Source of the DNA: Agromyces cerinus
Lineage (GTDB): Bacteria > Actinomycetota > Actinomycetes > Actinomycetales > Microbacteriaceae
Assembly (NCBI RefSeq): GCF_016907835.1
Contig: NZ_JAFBCT010000001.1
Location: 3,658,001 to 3,722,000, forward strand
Length of the DNA stretch: 64,000 bases
Reading direction: 5' to 3'
Shown: positions 26,537-33,278 of the stretch, piece by piece
Position numbering within the stretch: the stretch's first letter is position 1
How the letters are laid out: each line of letters opens with the position of its first letter
Notes under the pieces: model-generated
Database searches by the model: none
What the model was told of the DNA's origin: nothing
Seen by the model: the letters and a program-made list of their open reading frames with translations, nothing else
Translations under genes and position numbers: made by a program

Positions 26537-26615
26537 GCGGCCGCCCACGCCGAGTAACCCACCTCAGCCGGTTACCTCCGACCATCTGCCGACCCGACGA
26601 GAGAACGAGACCTGC

Positions 26616-27548
26616 ATGCCCCTCCCCGTGATCATCGACTGCGACCCCGGACACGACGACGTCTTCGCGCTCTGGCTCGCCGCGGGGCATCCGACGCTCG
26701 AGCTCGTCGCCGTCACGACCGTCGGCGGCAACGTGCCGCTCGAGCACACGACGCGGAACGCCCGCATCGCGCTCTCGGTCGCGGGGGTGACCGACGTGCC
26801 GGTCGCGGCGGGCGCGGCCGGACCGCTCGTTCGCCCGCTGCAGACCGCCGAGTGGATCCACGGCGAGAACGGGCTCGGCGGGCCCGAACTGCCCGACCCG
26901 ACCGTGCCGCTCGATCCACGTACCGCGACCGAGCTCATGGCCGACGTGCTCGAATCGTCGGCCGAGCCGGTCGCGATCGTCGCGACGGGACCGATCACCA
27001 ACGTCGCGATCCTGCTGCGCGATCGGCCCGAGCTCGCCGGCCGAATCCGCGAGATCGTCTGGATGGGCGGCTCGACCGAGCGCGGCAACGCGACACCGTA
27101 CGCCGAGTTCAACGCCCTCGTCGACCCCGAGGCGCTCGACCTCGTCGTGACGAGCGGCGTGCGGTTCACGATGGTGGGGCTGAACGTCACGCACCTGGCA
27201 CTCGTCACGCCGGCCGTGCGCGAGCAGATCTCGTCGCTCGGCACGGGTACCGCGGCGTTCGGTGCCGAGCTCTTCGACTTCTTCTGCCGCACGAACGACG
27301 AGGTCTTCGGCATGCCCGACGGGCCGTTGCACGACCCCGTCGCCGTCGCGGTGCTCGCCGACCCCGGCTGCGTCGAGGTGCGGCGGGCCAGACTCGACGT
27401 CGAGCTCGCCGGCACCGAGACGGCCGGCGCGACGAGCGTCGACCTCGACGGCATGCTCGGGCGCGAGCCCAACGCGTGGGTCGCGGTCGGACTCGACGTC
27501 GAGCGGTTCTGGGCGGGCGTCGCGGCATCCGTCGCCCGACTCGCCTAG
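26616..27548 (+). CDS. Inosine-uridine preferring nucleoside hydrolase
   Basis: A 310-residue N-glycosidase that splits ribonucleosides into base and ribose. The Ca-binding N-terminal motif DCDPGHDD (residues 8-15) is the family hallmark, with VGGNVPLEHTTRNA, IVWMGGS and C-terminal LHDPVAVAV also present. Upstream ribokinase would use the ribose, and the released uracil could feed the catabolic operon at 5-15 kb (inference). An ATG at 26616 is chosen over an upstream extension that overlaps ribokinase. The preferred base is not evident. Confidence 0.93.
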   Translation: MPLPVIIDCDPGHDDVFALWLAAGHPTLELVAVTTVGGNVPLEHTTRNARIALSVAGVTDVPVAAGAAGPLVRPLQTAEWIHGENGLGGPELPDPTVPLDPRTATELMADVLESSAEPVAIVATGPITNVAILLRDRPELAGRIREIVWMGGSTERGNATPYAEFNALVDPEALDLVVTSGVRFTMVGLNVTHLALVTPAVREQISSLGTGTAAFGAELFDFFCRTNDEVFGMPDGPLHDPVAVAVLADPGCVEVRRARLDVELAGTETAGATSVDLDGMLGREPNAWVAVGLDVERFWAGVAASVARLA

Positions 27549-27603
27549 CGGGCGCGCCCCAGCCCGGTTCGAAATCGCCCGACCGGAACGCCCCGACCGC
27601 GCG

Positions 27604-27609
27604 TAGAGT
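27604..27609 (+). promoter_or_regulatory. -10 element TAGAGT before the twin small membrane proteins
   Basis: TAGAGT lies 22 nt before the ATG at 27632, and a GGAGGGGG ribosome site follows at 27620-27627. This gives the small genes their own promoter. Confidence 0.45.
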
Positions 27610-27631
27610 GACGGATATCGGAGGGGGCGAC

Positions 27632-27817
27632 ATGGACGGAGCCGTCTGGATCGGGATCGTCGTCATCATCGTGGTCGCCGTGGCGTCGGTGCTCGCGATC
27701 GTGTTCCTTCGCATCACCGGCAAGCGGCTCGGTGCCGAGCCCGACGGCGAGGAGGCGAAGGCCGAGGCCGAGCGTCTCAAGGATCAGGGCCGTCGCGACG
27801 GCGGATGGATGGTCTGA
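27632..27817 (+). CDS. Small single-span membrane protein A
   Basis: 61 residues: an N-out hydrophobic helix (AVWIGIVVIIVVAVASVLAI), a short basic stretch RITGKRL and an acidic/basic helical tail EEAKAEAERLKDQGR. It has a strong SD and its own -10 element. It shares the W-x-GIVVI start, basic juxtamembrane segment and K(D/E)QGR end with the next gene, so the two look like diverged tandem duplicates. The function is unknown. Confidence 0.75.
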   Translation: MDGAVWIGIVVIIVVAVASVLAIVFLRITGKRLGAEPDGEEAKAEAERLKDQGRRDGGWMV

Positions 27818-27850
27818 GGTCTCGTCTGAGGCCCCGGGAAGGAGACGACC

Positions 27851-28036
27851 ATGGACTGGACCTTCTGGCTGGGCATCGTCGTCATCGCCGTGCTGTGGGG
27901 TGTGACGCAGTGGGTGTTCTCGCTGCGGCGGCACTCCGAGAAGACGCGCGGCGCGAATCGCGAGGCCGCTGATGCGATGAACGACGTCGAGCGCGGCAAG
28001 GAGCAGGGCCGCTATTGGTCCGGCTTCGGCGACTGA
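27851..28036 (+). CDS. Small single-span membrane protein B (paralogue of A)
   Basis: 61 residues with one membrane helix (FWLGIVVIAVLWGVTQWVF), then a charged tail ending GKEQGRYWSGFGD. A GAAGGAG ribosome site precedes the ATG, 33 bp after the stop of paralogue A. No known domain is recognised. Confidence 0.75.
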   Translation: MDWTFWLGIVVIAVLWGVTQWVFSLRRHSEKTRGANREAADAMNDVERGKEQGRYWSGFGD

Positions 28037-28043
28037 TCAGCCG

Positions 28044-28937
28044 TCAGCCGTCAGCTGCCGGCCGTTGCGCAGCACTCGCGAGGTGGATCGTCGCAGCTCC
28101 GGCGACGCAGACGAGCACGATGCCCGCGATGGTGAGCGGGTCGAGGAGCTGACCGAGCAGCAGCATGCCGATGATGGCGGCGAGGGCCGGGTCGAAGGAG
28201 AAGAGCACGGCGACCGTGCGGGCCGACGTCAGCCGCACCGCGAGCATGTCGCAGCCGAACGCGATCAGCACGCCGAGCACCGCGGCGACGCCGAGCGGTG
28301 CGAGATCGCCCGTCTCGACCGCGGGCAGTGCGGCGACGCCGAACGGAGCCGTGAGCACCGCCGCCACGACGACGGCGATCGTGAGGTCGTGCAGCGGGTT
28401 GGAACGCGGACGATCGGCGGGCGCGGTGCGCCCGATGCGCTCGGCGAGCAGGGTGTACGAGGCGAGCGAGACGCCCGCCACGCCGGCGGCGATCAGGCCG
28501 ATCGGGTTCACCTCGGGCGTCGGGCGGGCGATGAGGGCGACTCCGCCGAGGCCGAGCAGTGGGAAGACCACGAGGCGAAGTCGCCGCACCCCGAGGGCGG
28601 CCAGGAGGAAGGGCCCGAGGAACTCGACGGTGATCGCGACCCCGAGCGGCACGAACTCGAGTGCGACGTGGAAGCACACGTTCATCGCCGCGATCGACGT
28701 GCCGTAGGCGAGGAGGGCGAGCCATTCGGCGCGAGTCCTGCCGGTCAGTCGCGGGCGGATGAGTACTGCGGCGAGCACCGCCGCGATCGCGAAGCGCAGC
28801 CCGCTCACGCCGAGCGGGCCCAGTCGATCGAACATGCCGTGCGAGATGACGGCCGACACCTGGACCGAGGTCGAGGCGATGAGGAGCACGCCGAAGCCGA
28901 GCAGCGCGCGACGGAGGGTCGTTCGGGAGGTTCGCAT
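28044..28937 (-). CDS. EamA/RhtA-type DMT-superfamily transporter
   Basis: A 297-residue protein with ten predicted membrane spans in two EamA repeats (for example FVPLGVAITVEFLGPFLLAAL in the first and TSARTVAVLFSFDPALAAIIG in the second). This organisation and the ITVEFLGP motif resemble the RhtA threonine/homoserine exporters. The true substrate is unknown. It is convergent with the small membrane protein pair. The 219-bp gap upstream, to the MocR stop at 29157, shows no feature I can support. Confidence 0.88.
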   Translation of the reverse strand: MRTSRTTLRRALLGFGVLLIASTSVQVSAVISHGMFDRLGPLGVSGLRFAIAAVLAAVLIRPRLTGRTRAEWLALLAYGTSIAAMNVCFHVALEFVPLGVAITVEFLGPFLLAALGVRRLRLVVFPLLGLGGVALIARPTPEVNPIGLIAAGVAGVSLASYTLLAERIGRTAPADRPRSNPLHDLTIAVVVAAVLTAPFGVAALPAVETGDLAPLGVAAVLGVLIAFGCDMLAVRLTSARTVAVLFSFDPALAAIIGMLLLGQLLDPLTIAGIVLVCVAGAATIHLASAAQRPAADG

Positions 28938-29156
28938 GATTCGAGCTGATTTCGTCGAGTAGGGTCAACGGGCCCGGGGTCACCGGGCGGTGCTCGCTGT
29001 GCAGGGGAAACCAGTCGCTCTCGGTGGAGAGCCGGACGCAACCCGTGCGACGCTACGGACCGGTTCGGGCCTCTGCCTCGGGGTCGGCCCGGGCGTCTGA
29101 TCAGTGCGGGCACTGAGACGGCGAGGTTCGCGCCGAACCCGTGCGCCGCAGCCGGT

Positions 29157-30671
29157 TCAGGCGAGCGAGCGGATGACGCCGGCGAGCCGCGCGACGGCCT
29201 CGTCGACGAGCACGTCGGAGAGGTTGCCGTAGCCGATCACGAGCGCCTCGACGTTCGGCGTCGCGCCGGATGCGCGGTACCCGGTCAGGTCCGAGACGGC
29301 GATCTCCGCGTCAGCCGCCGCGCGTCGAACCGCGCCGGCGTCGATTCCGGGCGGCAGCTGCAGCACGGCGTGCATGCCGGCGGCGATGCCGGTGACGGCG
29401 AGGCCGGGGAGCTCGCGCTCCAACGCGGCCAGGAGGGCCGCGCGACGTCGACGGAACCGGCCACGAGCTGCACGCAGGTGCCGCTCGAGGTCGCCGGCGA
29501 TGATGAACTCCGCGAGCGCGACCTGGTCGAGTGCCGACGGTCGCGCTCGATCGGCGAGCTGCACGCGTTCACGGAGCCCGTGCGGCATGACCGCCCAGCC
29601 CAGCCCGAACGCCTGGGCCATCGACTTCGACAGGGAGCCGACGAGCACGACGTGCTCGGGCGCGAGCCCCTGCAGTGCCGCGATCGGCCGGCGGTCGTAG
29701 CGGAACTCGGCGTCGTAATCGTCTTCGATCAGCACTCCGTCGACCTCGCGGGCCCACTGCGCGATCGCTTCACGCCGGGCGGGCGACAGCGCCGCGCCGA
29801 GCGGGAACTGGTGGGCCGGCGTGATGAGCGCCGCGCGTGCGCCGGTGCGCCGGGCGGCGTCGACGAGCGCGTCGACGTCGACCCCGGCGGCGTCGACTCG
29901 TACCGGCACCGGGGTGAGTCCCGTCGCGGCGGCGATCTCACGCAGCCGCGACCAACTCGGGTCCTCGACGAGGAGCGCCGTGTGGCCGGCCGAACGGAGA
30001 CCCGCGGCGACCCCGGCCATGGCATCGGTCGCGCCGTGCGTGATCACGATGTCGTCGGGGGCGGCATTCACGCGACGCGATCGCGAGAGGTAGTCGGCGA
30101 CGGCCGTGCGGGCGAGCGGATGCCCCAGCCGGTCGACCACGGTGAACTCGGCATCGGGGAGGCGGTCGAGCGCGCGTCGCACCGCGCCTGCCCACCTCGC
30201 TCGAGGCACGTGGCGCAGGTCGGGCACTCCCGGTCCCAGATCGAAGCGCGGCCGACGGTACTCCGCCCGAAGCGGCACGACGGCCGGCTCGCGGTCCACC
30301 GTTCGCACGTCGTGCGCCCCGGGCGCGAGCGGATGCCGCCGGCGCGCCGGCACCCGCGTACCGGACCCGACCTGCGCCTCGAGGAACCCCTCGGCGACGA
30401 GCTGCCCGTAGGTCTCGGTCACGACCCAGCGGGAGATCCCGAGCGCCTCGGCGAGCGCGCGGCTCGGCGGGAGGTCGGCGCCGGGCGGAATCCGTGCGGA
30501 GCGCACCGCATCGCGGATCGCCCGTTCGAGACGATCGCGGAGCGGCGCCGGGCCGGGGCCGAGGTCGAGCAGGGTCTCCCAGGCGAGAATCGGGCCTGAT
30601 CGCAATTCCCGCCTCCGTTCTTCGCCGGTCGGGGGCTGCGCTGCCCGTCGCGAATTGGTCTGGTGAAGCAT
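29157..30671 (-). CDS. MocR/PdxR-type regulator (GntR HTH + aminotransferase domain)
   Basis: A 504-residue second MocR protein. The GntR winged HTH is at about residues 30-105 (LPPSRALAEALGISRWVVTETY), joined by an RRRHPLAPG linker to an aminotransferase-like domain with LIEDDYDAEFRYDRRP and PLP-lysine motif GSLSKSMAQAFGLGWAV. These features match PdxR-like members. It is divergent from an aldo/keto reductase with 77 bp between them, so that gene is its likely target. If the pair concerns vitamin B6, the reductase could act on pyridoxal, but this is only inference. Confidence 0.92.
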   Translation of the reverse strand: MLHQTNSRRAAQPPTGEERRRELRSGPILAWETLLDLGPGPAPLRDRLERAIRDAVRSARIPPGADLPPSRALAEALGISRWVVTETYGQLVAEGFLEAQVGSGTRVPARRRHPLAPGAHDVRTVDREPAVVPLRAEYRRPRFDLGPGVPDLRHVPRARWAGAVRRALDRLPDAEFTVVDRLGHPLARTAVADYLSRSRRVNAAPDDIVITHGATDAMAGVAAGLRSAGHTALLVEDPSWSRLREIAAATGLTPVPVRVDAAGVDVDALVDAARRTGARAALITPAHQFPLGAALSPARREAIAQWAREVDGVLIEDDYDAEFRYDRRPIAALQGLAPEHVVLVGSLSKSMAQAFGLGWAVMPHGLRERVQLADRARPSALDQVALAEFIIAGDLERHLRAARGRFRRRRAALLAALERELPGLAVTGIAAGMHAVLQLPPGIDAGAVRRAAADAEIAVSDLTGYRASGATPNVEALVIGYGNLSDVLVDEAVARLAGVIRSLA

Positions 30672-30748
30672 CCGCTGATTGGAGTGTAGTACCGAGCCGA
30701 ATGGTTCGTACGCTCGATCCCGTCACCCCACCACGTCACGGAGGAACC

Positions 30749-31783
30749 ATGCGATACCGCACGATCGGCAACGGCACGACGAGCTTCGACGTCTCGACGA
30801 TCTGCCTCGGCACCATGCAGATGGGCACCAGGATCGACGAGGCCACCTCGTTCGCGATCCTCGACCGCTTCGTCGAGGCGGGCGGCACGTTCATCGACAC
30901 CGCCAACAACTACAGCTTCTGGGACGACGGCCACGGCCGCGACAGCGAAGACGTGATCGGCCGCTGGCTCGCGAGCCGAGGCGGTCGCGACCGGCTGCGC
31001 ATCGCCACGAAGCTCGGCGCGGCGAAGAAGGACCCGGCGCTGCCCCTCTCCAACACCGAGCCGACGAACTTCCAGGGCCTCGGTGCCGAGGTCATCGGCC
31101 GGGAGGCGCGCGAGAGCGCGAAGCACCTCGGAGTCGACCACCTCGACGTCGTCTACGGTCACGTCGACGACCTCGAGACGCCGCTCGCCGAGACCGTCGG
31201 CGCATTCGGCGCGCTGCAGGAGGAGGGGCTGATCGGCACCTCGGGCATCTCGAACGTCGCCGTGTGGCGCGTCGTCGAGGCGCGCGAGGAGGCGCTGCGC
31301 CAGGGCGTCGCACCCTATGGCCTCGTGCAGCAGCAGTACAGCTACGTCTACCCGCAGCCGAAGCTCGGCCGGCAGAACTTCGTGACGCCCGAGCTGCTCA
31401 GCTATGCTGCGTCGACCGGGGTCGACGGGCGCCCGCCGCTCGCGGTCACCGCCTACTCGCCGCTGCACCAGGGGGCGTTGACGCGAAGCGACAAGCCGCT
31501 CTGGGGCGGAGTGAACCACCCGACGACCGTCGCGCGCATCCAGCTGCTGCACGACGTCGCCCGCGAGGTCGGCGCGACCCCGAACCAGGTCGCCCTCGCC
31601 TGGCTGCTCGGCCGCGAGGTGCCCGTGATCCCCGTCGCAGGTCCGTCGAGCGTCGCGCAGCTCGAGGAGGTGCTCGGCGCCGCCGAACTCGACCTCGATC
31701 CCGAGGTGCGCGAACGGCTCGACGCCGAACCCGAGGAGCGGCCCGCGGCGGAGCGGCCCGCGGCGGAGCGCGATGCGGCCTAG
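30749..31783 (+). CDS. Aldo/keto reductase
   Basis: A 344-residue NADPH-dependent AKR. The catalytic tetrad is recognisable as D and Y in FIDTANNYSFW, K in IATKLGAAK and H in VVYGHVDD. The C-terminal cofactor site includes VPVIPVAGPSS. It ends in a tandem AERPA repeat encoded by duplicated GGAGCGGCCCGCGGC units. The ATG at 30749 has a GGAGGA site. Divergent from the PdxR-like regulator and convergent (4-bp overlap) with the acidic protein gene. The substrate is unknown. Confidence 0.9.
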   Translation: MRYRTIGNGTTSFDVSTICLGTMQMGTRIDEATSFAILDRFVEAGGTFIDTANNYSFWDDGHGRDSEDVIGRWLASRGGRDRLRIATKLGAAKKDPALPLSNTEPTNFQGLGAEVIGREARESAKHLGVDHLDVVYGHVDDLETPLAETVGAFGALQEEGLIGTSGISNVAVWRVVEAREEALRQGVAPYGLVQQQYSYVYPQPKLGRQNFVTPELLSYAASTGVDGRPPLAVTAYSPLHQGALTRSDKPLWGGVNHPTTVARIQLLHDVAREVGATPNQVALAWLLGREVPVIPVAGPSSVAQLEEVLGAAELDLDPEVRERLDAEPEERPAAERPAAERDAA

Positions 31784-32313
31784 TCGGCGTCGGGTCGCGG
31801 CTCGGTGCTGATGGCGTCGAGGAGGGCGTCGACGGAGTCGAACTCGACGGACTCGACTCCGTCGTCGTCCTCGTCCTCGTCCTCGTCTGCATCGGCCTCT
31901 GCGACGCTCAGGTCGTCGATCGCGAGCTGCTCGTCGAGCTGGCAGTACACGACCATGTCGGGGTACTGGCTCGGCGCCTCGTAGACGAGCACGAGCGTGG
32001 CGTCGGCGGAGACGATGACGCCCTGCAGCTCGAGTTCGCGGGCGAGGAGGTCGAAGTCGTCGGCCGTCACCGCGTGTCCGGTTCCCTCGTACGCCGAATC
32101 GGTGAGCTCGCGCACCACTTCGCCGTCGATGCGAGCGAGGTCGTCGGCGGTCGGGAGGCTGAGCGCCCGCTCGACGATGGCGCGCATCTCGGCGGGTTCG
32201 ACCGGCTCGTCGTCGACCGCGAACAGCACGGCCACCTGACGGTCGCCCGGCAGCACGGTCGCGGCGACCAGCTCGCCGTCTTCGTCGTAGTCGACGTCGG
32301 TCAGCTCGATCAT
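31780..32313 (-). CDS. Acidic protein of unknown function
   Basis: 177 residues, strongly acidic, with no signal peptide or membrane helix. The N-terminal part opens MIELTDVDYDEDGELV and the C-terminal third is a Glu/Asp run (ADADEDEDEDDDGVESVE). I do not recognise the family. It lies 28 bp downstream of the HAD phosphatase on the same strand and is probably co-transcribed with it. Its start has an AGGAGA site. Confidence 0.7.
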   Translation of the reverse strand: MIELTDVDYDEDGELVAATVLPGDRQVAVLFAVDDEPVEPAEMRAIVERALSLPTADDLARIDGEVVRELTDSAYEGTGHAVTADDFDLLARELELQGVIVSADATLVLVYEAPSQYPDMVVYCQLDEQLAIDDLSVAEADADEDEDEDDDGVESVEFDSVDALLDAISTEPRPDAD

Positions 32314-32341
32314 GATGGTCTCCTCGTCTCGCCGAGCGGCC

Positions 32342-33139
32342 CTACAGCTCGGTCTCGACCGGCGCCTTCTCGACGAGGTCGGCCACGCCGCCGAGGATCT
32401 CGTCGGGCCGGAACGGGTACTTCTCGATCTCGGCCTGGTCGCTGATGCCGGTCAGCACGAGGATCGTGTGCAGGCCGGCTTCGATGCCCGCGACGATGTC
32501 GGTGTCCATGCGGTCGCCGATCATCGCCGTGTTCTCGGAGTGCGCGCCGATCTTGTTGAGCGCCGAGCGGAACATCATCGGGTTGGGCTTGCCGACCACG
32601 TAGGGCTCCTTGCCCGTGGCCTTCGTGATGAGGGCGGCGATCGCGCCGGTCGCGGGCAGCGGACCGTCGACTGATGGCCCCGTCGCGTCGGGGTTCGTGA
32701 CGATGAAGCGGGCGCCGGCCCCGATCAGGCGGATCGCCTTGGTGATCGCCTCGAACGAGTAGTTGCGGGTCTCGCCGACGACGACGAAGTCGGGCGCGGT
32801 CTCGGTCATCACGAACCCGGCGTCGTGGAGCGCCGTGAGGATGCCGGCCTCGCCGATCACGAAGGCCGTGCCGCCCGGCAGCTGGGACTTCAGGAAGTCG
32901 GCCGTCGCGAGGGCGCTCGTCCAGAGGCGGTCCTCGGGCACGTTGAGGCCCGAGGAGCGGAGGCGGGCGGAGAGGTCGCGCGCGGTGAAGATCGAGTTGT
33001 TCGTGAGCACGAGGTACGGCGTGCCCGCGTCCTCCCACTGCTGCAGCAGCTCGGCGGCGCCCGGCAGCGCGTGGTTCTCGTGCACGAGCACGCCGTCCAT
33101 GTCGGTCAGCCAGCACTCGACTTCTTCACGTCGTGACAT
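32342..33139 (-). CDS. HAD-IIA family sugar/nucleotide phosphatase (NagD-like)
   Basis: A 265-residue HAD hydrolase. Motif I is DMDGVLV, motif II-like LTNNS, motif III GKPNPMMF and motif IV GDRMDTDIVAG, with the IIA cap between. Substrates in this class range over sugar phosphates and nucleoside monophosphates. It is followed by the acidic protein gene on the same strand and preceded by a terminator hairpin that isolates it from the TPR gene. Confidence 0.9.
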   Translation of the reverse strand: MSRREEVECWLTDMDGVLVHENHALPGAAELLQQWEDAGTPYLVLTNNSIFTARDLSARLRSSGLNVPEDRLWTSALATADFLKSQLPGGTAFVIGEAGILTALHDAGFVMTETAPDFVVVGETRNYSFEAITKAIRLIGAGARFIVTNPDATGPSVDGPLPATGAIAALITKATGKEPYVVGKPNPMMFRSALNKIGAHSENTAMIGDRMDTDIVAGIEAGLHTILVLTGISDQAEIEKYPFRPDEILGGVADLVEKAPVETEL

Positions 33140-33230
33140 GCTCCCAGCCTAGAGCGCGCAGGTCACGGCACGATGTCGAGCGGATGTCGGGCAGGCTCGC
33201 CTCCCGATCATGCAGCATTCCGCGGGGCCC

Positions 33231-33262
33231 GCCGCGGCGCACCGGTCGTGGTGCGCCGCGGC
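33231..33262 (-). terminator. Hairpin terminator downstream of the TPR gene
   Basis: GCCGCGGCGCACC (33231-33243) and GGTGCGCCGCGGC (33250-33262) form a perfect 13-bp stem around a 6-nt loop, starting 17 nt after the TPR gene stop (33279, minus strand). It likely ends the mntH-mntR-HSP90-TPR stretch. Confidence 0.7.
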
Positions 33263-33278
33263 GATCGACCGAAGCCGA

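Noticed and set aside
27632..28036. Toxin-antitoxin pair
   Set aside because: The two proteins are alike (paralogous membrane peptides) rather than a toxin with a DNA-binding or RNA antitoxin.
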